This document shows, piece by piece, positions 17,619 through 26,024 of a stretch of 64,000 nucleotides of DNA. The stretch spans positions 114,645-178,644 of the forward strand of contig CAWAIR010000010.1 of NCBI GenBank assembly GCA_963782045.1. Direction: 5' to 3'. The stretch is from CAVSRC01 sp963782045. GTDB lineage: Bacteria > Pseudomonadota > Alphaproteobacteria > Rhizobiales > Kaistiaceae. Numbering within the stretch: the stretch's first letter is position 1; each line of letters begins with the position of its first letter. The notes under the pieces were generated by a model. The model searched no databases, had not been told where the DNA came from, and saw only the letters and a program-made list of their open reading frames with translations. Made by a program: the position numbers and the translations under genes.

Positions 17619-18473
17619 ATGACGGCGCTCGCCATCCGCCCGATGCGCCGCGCCGACCTCGACCGCGCGCTCGACTGGGCGGCGGCGGAAGGCTGGAACC
17701 CGGGCCTCGACGACGCCGAAGCGTTCTTCGCCGCCGACCCGGACGGCTTTCTCATGGGCTTCATCGGCGAGGAGCCGGTCGCCTGTATCTCGGTGGTCGC
17801 CTATGGCGAGGCCTACGGCTTCCTCGGCCTCTACATCTGCCGGCCGGAATTCCGCGGCCAAGGCCACGGCAAGGCCCTGTGGCAGGCGGGGATCGAGCGC
17901 CTGGGAAGCCGCACCATCGGCCTCGACGGCGTGGTGGCGCAGCAGGCGAACTACGCCCGCTCGGGCTTCGCGCTCGCCCACCGCAACATCCGCTTCGGCG
18001 GCACCGCAGCGGCGCACGAGATCGCCGACGTGCGCATCGTCGAGCTCGTCCCCGGCCGCCCCACCGGCCTTGCCGGCTCGATCGTCGCCTACGACCGCTG
18101 TCTCCAGGCGGGCCCGCGCGAAACCTTCCTGCGCGCCTGGCTGATGCCGCCCGGACGGCGCACGCTCGCCTTCGTCGAGGCGAATTCGATCTGCGGCTAT
18201 GCTTGCGTGCGCGCCTGCCGCGAGGGCCACAAGGTCGGCCCGCTGTTCGCCGATACGGAAGAGATCGCCGAGCGGCTGTTCGCCGCGCTGACCAGGCGGC
18301 TCTACGGCGCGCCGGTCTTCCTCGACGTGCCCGAGCCCAACGCTGCGGCAGTGGCACTTGCCGAGCGCGCCGGTCTCGCACCGGTGTTCGAGACGGCGCG
18401 CATGTATCGCGGACCCGCGCCCACCCTGCCGCTGGCGCGCACCTTCGGCATCACCACTTTCGAGCTGGGGTGA
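17619..18473 (+). CDS. GNAT family N-acetyltransferase
   Basis: A 284-residue protein with two GNAT-like halves. The first holds the acetyl-CoA pyrophosphate loop RPEFRGQGHGKALWQAGIERL (Q/R-x-x-G-x-G/A) at about residues 73-93, preceded by GFLGLYICRPEF. The second half (about 150-280), with AFVEANSICGYACVRACREGHKVGPLFAD, matches the C-terminal GNAT-like domain of YitH/Acetyltransf_18-type proteins. The substrate is unknown. ATG at 17619 is five bases after the pyrF stop, so it is likely cotranscribed with it, although a pyrimidine role is not implied. A repeat cluster follows the stop directly. Confidence 0.85.
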   Translation: MTALAIRPMRRADLDRALDWAAAEGWNPGLDDAEAFFAADPDGFLMGFIGEEPVACISVVAYGEAYGFLGLYICRPEFRGQGHGKALWQAGIERLGSRTIGLDGVVAQQANYARSGFALAHRNIRFGGTAAAHEIADVRIVELVPGRPTGLAGSIVAYDRCLQAGPRETFLRAWLMPPGRRTLAFVEANSICGYACVRACREGHKVGPLFADTEEIAERLFAALTRRLYGAPVFLDVPEPNAAAVALAERAGLAPVFETARMYRGPAPTLPLARTFGITTFELG

Positions 18474-18475
18474 TC

Positions 18476-18590
18476 CTTCGAGGCCCCGCTTCGCGGGGCA
18501 CCTCAGGATGAGGGTGGTGTAGCCCGCATGCAGCGAAGCGGAATGCGGGGTTGCTTGCCTCGGATTGCGCTGTGCTCCATCCGGGCTACG
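18476..18590. repeat. two adjacent dispersed palindromic repeats
   Basis: First, CCTTCGAGGCCCCGCTTCGC with GGGGCACCTCAGGATGAGGG is a short palindromic repeat whose reverse complement (CCTCATCCTGAGG...CCTCGAAGG) matches the repeats at 37,634-37,760. Second, GTAGCCCG at 18519 pairs with CGGGCTAC at 18582 around a core containing GCAGCGAAGCGGAATGCGG, similar to sequence at 40,890. The second repeat supplies the stop codon of the trmH-like gene, which ends at 18586. Confidence 0.6.
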
Positions 18591-19398
18591 GCAATCCATT
18601 CGCTCTCAGATGATGCAGCACGATGCCGCTGGCAGTCGCCACGTTGAGCGAATCCATGGTCGGTGACATGGCGATGCGCACGCTCGTCGTCCGATCGAGC
18701 ACGGATTGCGGCAGGCCCGGCCCCTCGGCGCCGAAGACCGCGGCGACGCGATCGGCGCGCCGGACGGCGCCGAGCGCGAGCGTGCCCGCCGGCGACAAAG
18801 CGAGCGTCTGGAAGCCGTGGGCGGCGAGCAGGTCGAGCGCCGCGTCGGCACTGGCTACACGGGCGAAGGACAGCGTCAGCGCCGCGCCGACCGAGACCCG
18901 GATCGCCTTGCGGTAGAAGGGATCGCAGCAGTCGGAATCGAGGATCACGGCATCGGCACCGAAGGCGGCGGCGTTGCGGCAGATGCCGCCCATATTGTCG
19001 TGATTGGCGATGGCCGAAAGCACCAGCACTAGCGCGCGCGGGCCGAGGCCGTCGATGAGGTCGGCGGCGGCCGGCATCGGCGCGCGTTCGCCGATGGCGA
19101 GCAGCCCGCGATGGATATGGAAGCCGGTGATGACGTCGATGACCGGCTGCGCCGCCGCATAGACCGGCACGCCCTCCGGCACCCTGGCCAGCAGGTCGGC
19201 GAGACTGGCAAGGCGCTTCTCCGCCACAAGCAGCGACAGCGGCCGGTGTCGCGCGTGGGGGCTGAGCAGCACGTTCAGCACCACCGCACCCTCGGCGACG
19301 AACCGGCCCTTGCGCCCGACGAGGTCGCGCTCGCGCACGTCGCGATAGGGCGCGACGCGCGCGTCGTCCGGGTCCTTGATGGCGACGATCTCGGCCAT
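18586..19398 (-). CDS. TrmH/SpoU family RNA 2'-O-methyltransferase
   Basis: A 270-residue SPOUT methyltransferase. The N-terminal part (about residues 1-100, RVAPYRDVRERDLVGRKGRF) resembles the SpoU substrate-binding region. The C-terminal knot has the three SpoU motifs: LSAIANHDNMGGICRNAAAFG (with the catalytic Asn/Arg of motif 1), VFGAEGPGLP (motif 2) and IAMSPTMDSLNVATASGIVL (motif 3). It would methylate a ribose 2'-OH in rRNA or tRNA, but the target base is not evident. ATG 19398 is behind GGGGAGGGCAGGGG. Its stop codon is donated by an intergenic repeat, so the last residues may differ from those in relatives. Confidence 0.88.
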   Translation of the reverse strand: MAEIVAIKDPDDARVAPYRDVRERDLVGRKGRFVAEGAVVLNVLLSPHARHRPLSLLVAEKRLASLADLLARVPEGVPVYAAAQPVIDVITGFHIHRGLLAIGERAPMPAAADLIDGLGPRALVLVLSAIANHDNMGGICRNAAAFGADAVILDSDCCDPFYRKAIRVSVGAALTLSFARVASADAALDLLAAHGFQTLALSPAGTLALGAVRRADRVAAVFGAEGPGLPQSVLDRTTSVRIAMSPTMDSLNVATASGIVLHHLRANGLP

Positions 19399-19453
19399 GC
19401 CCCTGCCCTCCCCGCCGGACGCGAGCAGCACCCAGACTAGCAGGGATGAAACG

Positions 19454-19990
19454 CTATCGCGCGAAGCGCGGCAGGCGGCGTTTCCAGCGCTCGCTGCGGG
19501 CGAGCCCGTCCTCGTCCTTGGGGCGGCGGCGGACGCGGACCGGCGGCGCTATCACTGCGGTCACCGCCTCGCGCCGGACGACCGGCTCGCGCAGCTCGAC
19601 CGGCAGCGGCTTCGGCTTCGGCATGCGCGGCGCCTTCGACTTGGCGATGCGCGGCCGCCGCTGGCGCGGCGCCTCGTCCTCTTCCGCCAGTGCCGCCGGT
19701 TTCGCGGTCAGGTCGGGCAGAATGCGGTTCTGCGGCCGTTCGCGCGCTCCGCCGTTGCCGAAGACGCGGGCGATATCGGCCTCGATGTCCGCATGGCCGT
19801 TGCTGCCGTTGCCGCGTCCGTTGTGTCCATTATGCCCGTTTTCCGGCGGGCGCTCGAACAGCGCTGCCGCCGGCGCTTCCGGTGCGCGCGCTGCCGCTTC
19901 TTCAAGGAAGCCGAAGAGCGGCTGATGTTCGGTAGTGGATTTGCGGCTTTTCTTTATTTCGACTGTAAAGGGCTTCGCCTGCTGGCGCAT
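19454..19990 (-). CDS. hypothetical protein, basic, with Asn-Gly-His repeats
   Basis: A 178-residue protein starting MRQQAKPFTVEIKKSRKS, a start I associate with conserved small proteins of Hyphomicrobiales. Residues about 50-66 are an Asn/Gly/His run (NGHNGHNGRGNGSNGH). The C-terminal half is rich in Arg, Lys and Pro (RQRRPRIAKSKAPRMPKPKPLP) and ends in a strongly basic segment. There is no signal peptide or membrane segment. The composition suggests a disordered nucleic-acid-binding or regulatory protein. I do not know a function. It stands alone between the trmH-like gene and a DUF3830 gene. Confidence 0.65.
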   Translation of the reverse strand: MRQQAKPFTVEIKKSRKSTTEHQPLFGFLEEAAARAPEAPAAALFERPPENGHNGHNGRGNGSNGHADIEADIARVFGNGGARERPQNRILPDLTAKPAALAEEDEAPRQRRPRIAKSKAPRMPKPKPLPVELREPVVRREAVTAVIAPPVRVRRRPKDEDGLARSERWKRRLPRFAR

Positions 19991-20057
19991 TGCGAACTCT
20001 CAGATGACTATCGCGGAAGAAGCGGCCGAATCAGTGTTTTTCGGCCGGCATGCTGAT

Positions 20058-20543
20058 TTAGGGACAGAATAAGCCAATGTCGAGGCGTCCGGCACAAGAA
20101 GCATATCTGCAGAAATGTCGCAACTGCCCTGAGATTCGCTCGAAAAGGATGTCCTGCGCCCCTTCCCACAAGCACAGCTTGCCGAGCGCAACCAGGTTCT
20201 CCCGCCCCTTGGTGATGGTCAGGAAATGGTTGCCGGCCAACTGGCCGACCTTGCTGGCGAAATGGACGCCGCCATAGGCGAGCAGAATCTCGGTTTCGCT
20301 GATGCCGCCGGGATAGAGGATGATCTCGCCGGGCGCCGGGTAGCTGGTGTTGTTCTCGAAGCCGAGGCCGAGATCGAGGTCGCCGAGCGGTATCCAGCAT
20401 CCCTCCCCGCTCCAGCGCACGTGGATGATGCGCTCCCTGTAGGGCATCAGGCTCTGGAATCTGGCGCAGGTCTTGGGCGCCGCCTCCTCCTCGAAGCGCG
20501 CCTCGAAGGTGAAGGGGCCGGCCACGATGCGGATGGGCGACAC
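20058..20543 (-). CDS. DUF3830 family protein (cyclophilin-like fold)
   Basis: A 161-residue protein whose core (GPFTFEARFEEEAAPKTCARF, HVRWSGEGCWIPLGD, ENNTSYPAPGEIILYPGG, SETEILLAYG) fits the DUF3830/cyclophilin-like family. The ENxTSYPxPGEIxxYPGG stretch is its strongest hallmark. Members are often encoded near ABC transporters or amidase-type genes, but no activity is established. The start is GTG at 20543 behind GGGGAAGA. The C-terminal 35 residues (LRHFCRYASCAGRLDIGLFCP) look unlike the family and may be added past a normal stop. Confidence 0.75.
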   Translation of the reverse strand: MSPIRIVAGPFTFEARFEEEAAPKTCARFQSLMPYRERIIHVRWSGEGCWIPLGDLDLGLGFENNTSYPAPGEIILYPGGISETEILLAYGGVHFASKVGQLAGNHFLTITKGRENLVALGKLCLWEGAQDILFERISGQLRHFCRYASCAGRLDIGLFCP

Positions 20544-20662
20544 GTTTTTCGATCTTCCCCGGTTGATGGCGATGCTGTCCGGCAGCCTTTAGAGACTTTC
20601 TCGGCCGGACGGAAGCCCCGGGGAAGCGAAAGCGGACGGGTGGGGGCCCGCCCGCGGCAACG

Positions 20663-21029
20663 TCAGGCGGCTGACTTCGCCTGCCTCTCGGCCACGAAGA
20701 AATCGTAGGCCCTGAGCGCCTCGCCGCCATAGACCATCGAGGGACCGCCGCCCATCTGCACGCAGACCCCGAGCACTTCCAGCGACCTCCTCGCGGGTGG
20801 CGCCGAGGTCGGCGACCTTTCTGGCGTGGTAGGCGACGCAGCCGTCGCAGCGCGCCGCCACGCCCAGCGCCAGCGCGATCAGCTCCTTGAACTTGCGGCT
20901 CAGCACCTTGTCGGCGTAGGCGCCCTTGCCGAGCCCGGCGAAGCCGGCCATCGCGTCGGGAATGCCCTTGGTCAGGGCGGCCGAGGATTGCACGACGTCG
21001 TCTGCGGCGGTGCGGAAGTCCATACTCAT
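20663..21029 (-). CDS. carboxymuconolactone decarboxylase (AhpD-like) family protein, frameshifted
   Basis: The first part reads MSMDFRTAADDVVQSSAALTKG and VLSRKFKELIALALGVAARCDGCVAYHARKVADLGATREEV. It carries the AhpD-type redox motif region ExxxLAxxxxxxCxxCxxxH (Cys-Asp-Gly-Cys then His). After GATREEV the family-typical continuation LEVLGVCVQMGGGPSMVYGG and the ending FFVAERQAKSAA are in another frame, so there is one extra base near 20,780. The total length is 367 bases, three times 122 plus one, consistent with a single insertion. ATG 21029 has GGAGCAGAAAG upstream. Likely an alkylhydroperoxidase-like or peroxidase-type protein of about 121 residues. A consensus error is more likely than decay. 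Confidence 0.75.
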
Positions 21030-21099
21030 CTTTCTGCTCCAGTCTTGTTCACTCGCCCGCATATATGGCCGCCGCCGGCCGCGTTCGCCTTGACCGCGG

Positions 21100-22330
21100 T
21101 CAAGTCGCGCCGCTGTCGTTCGGCCGCGGCGCCACCTTGATCGCGTCCTTCACCTGGTCGCTGGGATGGAGCACCACCGTGTCGCCGGCGGACAGCCCTT
21201 GCAGCACCTCGGCCTCGCGGGTGTTGCGGTGGCCGAGCAGGATGCGGGTGAGCACCGCCTTGCCGTCGACGACGCGGAAGACGTTCCAGTCGGCGCCGCG
21301 GCGGAAGAGCGCGCCGACCGGCACCTTGACCACGTCTCCGCCCTTCCAGGTGCGGATGTGGGCCATCACCCGGTATTCGTGACCGAGGCCCTGCCACTTC
21401 TCGTAGGGATCGGAGATGTCCAGCGTCGCGTCGACGCGCTGCTCCTCGACGCCGAGCGCCGACACCTTGGTGTAGGCGGCCGGGTCGACGCGGCGGACAT
21501 GGGCGTTGAGCGGCGTGCCGCCGCCCCAGTCGGTCAGCGTCGCCGGTGCCCCCGGCTTGATCTCGACCGCATCGGAGGAGAGCAGGTGGACCACCACCTC
21601 CATGTCCTTCGGATCGCCGATCTCGATGAGCGGGGTGCCGGCGGCGACCACCTGGGCGCTGTCGACCAGTATCTTCAGCACGACCCCGCTGGTCGGCGAC
21701 ATCACCGGCACGCAGCAGTTGGCGCTAGCGCTTTCGCCGCCCGAGCTGTCCGGCTGGATCAGCTTGGCCCGGGCGCTGGTCAGCTCGCTCTGGCGGAGGG
21801 CCAGGTTGGCCTTGGCCTGCTCGACGGCGGCGTGCGCCGTGTCGACGTCGGTGACCGCCTTCTCCAGCGCCCGCACCGAAATGGCACCCTTGTCGGCGAG
21901 CTGCTTGGCCCGGTCGAGATCCGAGTTGGCCAGCTTCTCGTTGGCCTGGGCGCTGGTCACCTGCGCCTTGGCGAGCCCCACCGACGCCTGCGCCGCGTCC
22001 ACCGCCGCCCGCAGCTCGTGCTCGGTGCGCACATCCAGCAGCGATGGCTCTACCGGCCGGATGGAGGCGACCGGCGTCCCGTCCGGAACTCACCCGGTCG
22101 CCGACGTGGAGGGCGATGCGGTTGAGCTTGCCGGCGATCGGGGCAGAGACGCGGAAGACGTCGCGGATCTGCGCCACCCCTTCCTCGTCGACCGTCACTT
22201 CCAGGGGACCGCGGGCGATGGTGGCGACATCGACGCCGACCGGCGCCGGTATGAGCGCGTAGACGATGACCCCGACCACCGCGACGACGGCGACGATCCC
22301 CAGGATGCGCTTGATCCAAGTGGCAAGCAT
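21100..22330 (-). CDS. HlyD family efflux periplasmic adaptor subunit, frameshifted
   Basis: The membrane-fusion subunit of the adjacent MacB/DevC-type ABC exporter. The N-terminal piece (22330 downward) has an inner-membrane anchor, IKRILGIVAVVAVVGVIVYALIP, and the first barrel-sandwich strand, VTVDEEGVAQIRDVFRVSAPIAGKLNRIALHVGDRV. The rest, in another frame, has a long helical hairpin rich in Ala, Gln and Lys (about 100 residues), then SPTSGVVLKILVDSAQVVAAGTPLIEIGD and a beta-barrel. An extra base near 22,088-22,092 breaks the frame: removing one A gives GDRVVPDGTPVASI. Total length 1,231 is 3n+1. The corrected protein is about 409 residues. It is last in a regulator-ATPase-permease-adaptor operon. 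Confidence 0.83.
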
Positions 22331-22337
22331 GTCTCAC

Positions 22338-24710
22338 CTACTCCCGCGTCTTGAGGACCTGGATGAGGTCGAACCGATCGATGCGGCGGCGCACGATCGC
22401 CGCCGAGACGAGGGCGGCGGCGGCGACCACCAGCGTACCGACGGCATAGGTCCTCAGATCGATGATGAACGGCACCCGATAGATGTCGCTGGCCAACCCT
22501 TGAGTGATGAGCCAGCCGAAACCGGTGCCGACCAGCCAGCCGATGGGCTGGGCCAATGCGACGATGGTGAAGATCTCGATGAGCAGCACGCGGGACACTT
22601 CCGACCGCCGGAAGCCGAGCACCCTCAGCGAAGCAAGCTCGCGCGCCCGCTCGGAGAGCTGGATGCGGGCGCTGTTGTAGACGACCCCGAACGCGATGAT
22701 CACAGCCATCGTGAAATAGACGCCGATGGTAATCACCAGATTCTCGCGCATGATCTCCTGGAACTGCTGGCGCGAGGCCGCCTGCAGGCCGACGCCGCTC
22801 ACCTGCGGCGTCTCCTTCACGGCCCGGTAGAGGTCGTCGAGCCGCGTGCTGTCGAGCCCGACGTAGACGCCGGAGACGCGCGGGCCGGTGCCGTTCAGGC
22901 GGGCCAGCGCGTCGATATCCATGAACACCATCAACCCGATGTAACTCTGGATCACCTGGGTGACCGGCACCTCGACCGTGCGCCGGAGGCCATCGAGCAT
23001 CTCCACCCGCACGATATCGCCGGGGACGACATGAAGGATCTCGGCCACGCGATCGCCAAGCGCGATCCCGGTCTCCGGCAGCACGACCGGACGCAGGTTG
23101 ACATCCAGCACGCGGCTGAGGTCGGTGTGGCGCGGCTTGCCGGTGATCGTCAGTTGACGCGAATAGTGGCCGTTGCTGATGCGCACGGGCGCGACCAGAT
23201 AGGGTTCGGCAGTCATCACGCCGGGCAGCTTTTCGACCTCGGTGACCGCCTCCGGCGAGCGCGGCGAGGCGAATGTCAGCGTCGCGTCCTGACGGTCGGC
23301 GCGGTAATAGACCGCGTCGATCATGCCGTCGATCGAATCGATCGTGCCGAGCCCGACCTCGACCAGCGCCACCGAGAAGGCGATGCCCACCGCGGTGAGC
23401 AGCGAGCGCACCGGATGGCGCCAGACATGGCGAATGGCCATCGCGGTGAGCTGGTTGAAGATGCGCAGGCGGGCAAAGAAGCCGCCGAAATATTGGCCGT
23501 AGACCTGCGGCGCCGGCGGACGCATGGCCACCGCGGCGGGCAGCGCGAAGACAGTGCGGATGGCCTGTAACGCCCCAGCCACCGCCGCCACCAGGCAGAT
23601 GGCGGCGGCGATCAGATAAAGGTCCGGCGAGCCTTGAAAGATCAGGAAGGGGAAGCTGTAGAAGGCGGCGTAGATTTCGGTCAGGCCGCGCCCCGCCCAG
23701 GTGCCGACGACGGCGCCGATGAGGATGCCGACCGCCGCGATCGCCAGAACCAGTTTCATGTAGTGCCAGGCGACCGCCGTGCGGCCATAGCCGAGCGCCT
23801 TCAACAGACCGATCTGCTCGCGCTCCAGCGAGATCAGCCGCGACAGGATCATGTTGATGAGGAAGGCCGACACGGCCAGGAAGATCGGCGGCACGACCTT
23901 CGCCATGGCGTCCAGGCCGGTCAGCTCGCTGTCGAGGAAGGCGTTGGAGAGCTGGTCCTTGCGGCCGTAGGCGCCGGTGCCGCCATAGGGCTTCAACAGG
24001 CGGTCGAGATCCTCGATCACCGCGGTTTCGCTGGCCCCCGGCAGCAGGCGCAGGCTGACCGAATTGAACGCCCCGTCGAGGTCGAACAACGGCGCAAGGA
24101 CGCGTTCCGGCATCCACAGGACGCCGAAACGGCGGTTGTCCGGCATCATGTCGCCGGGGCCGAGCGCGTAGACATATTCCGGCGACAGGACGATGCCGAC
24201 GACGGTGAGATCGATCCGCGAGCCGTTGACGATCGCCCTGAACGTCGATCCGACGGTGAAGCGATGCGCATCGGCGAAGCGGGAATTGATCACCACTTCG
24301 TTGTCGCGCGCCGCCGACGGCATGCGGCCTTGCCGCAGGAACAACGCGTTGACCGCAATGTCGCCGCTCGCCGGTATCGAGATGGCAACCGCCGAGGCGG
24401 GTTCCCGCATATCCGGGATATCGAGAAGCACGCGCTTGTCGATGCGCGTCTCGACCGCCGCGACGCCGTCGATGGCCGCGATCGAGCCCGCCAGCGCATT
24501 GGGCGCCCGCACCAGCGTGGCGAAGACGTCGCCGAAGCGATAGCGCTCGTAATAGGCCGAGCGCGTTTCGCTGAGCGAGCGATAGGCGCCGACCGCCAGG
24601 ATCAAGGTGGCGACGCCGCAGGCCATGACCAGCGCGATCGCCAGCGACTGCGCCCACAGGCGGCGGAAATCGCGGACGAGCTTGCGGTCGAGGGCGCGCA
24701 TTCGCATCAC
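22338..24710 (-). CDS. ABC transporter permease (FtsX/MacB-like)
   Basis: A 790-residue permease with duplicated FtsX-type halves. Residues about 20-45 form the first membrane helix, followed by a MacB-like periplasmic domain. FtsX domain 1 (about 275-400) starts IFLAVSAFLINMILSRLISLEREQIGLLKALGYGR. A second periplasmic domain follows, and FtsX domain 2 (about 670-785) includes FGVVYNSARIQLSERARELASLRVLGFRR. The Q-I-G-L-K-A-L-G and E-L-A-S-L-R-V-L-G helices are the couplers to the ATPase. Such systems act as mechanotransmitters or export lipids, peptides or drugs with an HlyD adaptor. It overlaps the ATPase gene by four bases and precedes hlyD by seven. Confidence 0.88.
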   Translation of the reverse strand: MMRMRALDRKLVRDFRRLWAQSLAIALVMACGVATLILAVGAYRSLSETRSAYYERYRFGDVFATLVRAPNALAGSIAAIDGVAAVETRIDKRVLLDIPDMREPASAVAISIPASGDIAVNALFLRQGRMPSAARDNEVVINSRFADAHRFTVGSTFRAIVNGSRIDLTVVGIVLSPEYVYALGPGDMMPDNRRFGVLWMPERVLAPLFDLDGAFNSVSLRLLPGASETAVIEDLDRLLKPYGGTGAYGRKDQLSNAFLDSELTGLDAMAKVVPPIFLAVSAFLINMILSRLISLEREQIGLLKALGYGRTAVAWHYMKLVLAIAAVGILIGAVVGTWAGRGLTEIYAAFYSFPFLIFQGSPDLYLIAAAICLVAAVAGALQAIRTVFALPAAVAMRPPAPQVYGQYFGGFFARLRIFNQLTAMAIRHVWRHPVRSLLTAVGIAFSVALVEVGLGTIDSIDGMIDAVYYRADRQDATLTFASPRSPEAVTEVEKLPGVMTAEPYLVAPVRISNGHYSRQLTITGKPRHTDLSRVLDVNLRPVVLPETGIALGDRVAEILHVVPGDIVRVEMLDGLRRTVEVPVTQVIQSYIGLMVFMDIDALARLNGTGPRVSGVYVGLDSTRLDDLYRAVKETPQVSGVGLQAASRQQFQEIMRENLVITIGVYFTMAVIIAFGVVYNSARIQLSERARELASLRVLGFRRSEVSRVLLIEIFTIVALAQPIGWLVGTGFGWLITQGLASDIYRVPFIIDLRTYAVGTLVVAAAALVSAAIVRRRIDRFDLIQVLKTRE

Positions 24711-25444
24711 CAGCTTATCTGGCTGGCGTCGAGCCGGCGTTCATTGGTCTCGATGCCGGAGATCTGGCCGTCGGTGAAGCGGAACACGCGGTCGCCAATG
24801 CCGCCGATCGAGGCGTTGTGGGTGATGATGGCGGTGGTGGTGCCGAGCTCGCGGTTGGTCGAGGCGAGCGCCTCCAGCACCAGGATGCCGGTCTTCGAAT
24901 CGAGCGCCCCGGTGGGCTCGTCGCACAGCATGATCTCGGGCCGCTTGGCGACGGCGCGGGCGATGGCGACGCGCTGCTGCTCGCCGCCGGAAAGCTGCGC
25001 CGGAAAGTGGTCGAGCCGGTTGCCGAGGCCGACCAGCTCGAGCGCTTCCTCCGGCTTCATCGGGTGGGGCGCGATCTCGCTCACCAGCGCCACGTTCTCG
25101 CGCGCCGTCAGGCTCGGGATCAGGTTGTAGAACTGGAAGATGAAGCCGACGTAATTGCGCCGGTAGAGGGTGAGGTCACGGTCGGAGAAGTGGGTCAGCT
25201 CGCGGCCGCGGAAGCGCACCGTGCCGGCGGTGGCCGTATCGAGGCCGCCGAGGATGTTGAGCAGCGTCGACTTGCCGCTCCCCGAGGGGCCGAGCATGAC
25301 CGCCAGTTCGCCGGAGAACAGCGACAGGTCGATGCCGCGCAGCGCCTGCACCTCGACATCGCCTGTATGATACACCTTTGTCAGGCCGGCCACCTCGAAG
25401 ACCGGCTCGGCAGTCCTCGCGGTGGCTGGCTGCAGCCCGATCAT
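24707..25444 (-). CDS. ABC transporter ATP-binding protein (MacB/LolD-like)
   Basis: A 245-residue ATPase of the MacB/LolD/DevA type. Walker A is GPSGSGKSTLLN, the Q-loop is FIFQFYNLIPSLTARENV (the F-Q-x-x-N-L-x-x-x-L-T pattern of this subfamily), the signature is LSGGEQQRVAIARA and Walker B is IMLCDEPTGALD. The switch His is in AIITHN. It drives the FtsX-type permease encoded next to it. The ATG overlaps the stop of the upstream regulator by four bases, and its own stop overlaps the permease start, giving a fully coupled operon. ATG 25444 is the only sensible start. Confidence 0.92.
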   Translation of the reverse strand: MIGLQPATARTAEPVFEVAGLTKVYHTGDVEVQALRGIDLSLFSGELAVMLGPSGSGKSTLLNILGGLDTATAGTVRFRGRELTHFSDRDLTLYRRNYVGFIFQFYNLIPSLTARENVALVSEIAPHPMKPEEALELVGLGNRLDHFPAQLSGGEQQRVAIARAVAKRPEIMLCDEPTGALDSKTGILVLEALASTNRELGTTTAIITHNASIGGIGDRVFRFTDGQISGIETNERRLDASQISW

Positions 25445-25947
25445 CTGCCACCTGATCGCCGGCTTTTCCAGCGTCCGATCGCGTCCTCCATCGCGTTTCG
25501 CGTGAGCGAGAAGAATCGCGCCATCTCATCGAGACGCACGCCCGCCTCCTTGGAACCGGCAATCGCGACCCCGTCCTTCAACAGCGCCGCCAACGCATCG
25601 AGCAGCCGGTTCTGCTGCTCGATCATGGCTTCGTAATCCTCGGCCACCGCATAGAGCGCCCGCTTCGTCCCGGCCTCGCGGTGCCGATAGGCAAGCCCGT
25701 AGCTCACCAGCAATTTCGCGGCGACGCTGGCACTGCTCTTGCTGACCCCGAGGCCGGTGGTCATCTGATCAAGGCTCACCGGACCGGAAGCGAGCAGCAG
25801 GTAGCCGTAAAGCCGCGCGGCCAGCGGCGGCATCCCCCAAGGCACCAAGAGGCGAGCCACGTCCTCGATGAAGCTCAGCTCGCGTTTCCGGGCTACTTTT
25901 GATATATTCGGCATTTGCCGAATATACTGGAAATACGGATCCGTCAC
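25441..25947 (-). CDS. GbsR/MarR family transcriptional regulator
   Basis: A 168-residue winged-helix protein. FIEDVARLLVPWGMPPLAARLYGYLLLASGPVSLDQM and GVSKSSASVAAKLLVSYGL correspond to the dimerisation helix and recognition helix-turn-helix of GbsR-like MarR regulators. The C-terminal helices (YEAMIEQQNRLLDALAALL) complete the dimer interface. The start is GTG at 25947 with GGAG eight bases upstream; an internal ATG at 25914 has no Shine-Dalgarno. It heads an efflux operon (ATPase, permease, HlyD), which it probably represses until a toxic ligand binds. A perfect palindrome lies inside its own first codons. Confidence 0.83.
   Translation of the reverse strand: MTDPYFQYIRQMPNISKVARKRELSFIEDVARLLVPWGMPPLAARLYGYLLLASGPVSLDQMTTGLGVSKSSASVAAKLLVSYGLAYRHREAGTKRALYAVAEDYEAMIEQQNRLLDALAALLKDGVAIAGSKEAGVRLDEMARFFSLTRNAMEDAIGRWKSRRSGGR
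25903..25926. promoter_or_regulatory. perfect 24-base palindrome, putative autoregulatory operator
   Basis: TATATTCGGCA and TGCCGAATATA flank a central TT with no mismatch. It is much more AT-rich than its surroundings. It overlaps codons 8-15 of the GbsR/MarR gene if translation starts at GTG 25947, or the start codon if it begins at ATG 25914. A palindrome of this size at the head of a regulator-transporter operon is typical of a MarR-family operator. Confidence 0.6.
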
Positions 25948-26024
25948 AAGCCGTACTCCGCCCGGGGGGTTGGCCGAAGTCCGTCCGACAGACCGTCGCG
26001 ATTCGCCCGTCCGTGTCCCGGATG

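Noticed and set aside
22195..24657. 820-codon second minus-strand frame overlapping the FtsX-type permease
   Set aside because: Alternate frame of the same strand; the permease frame has membrane helices and FtsX motifs, this one is Arg- and Gly-rich with no helices.
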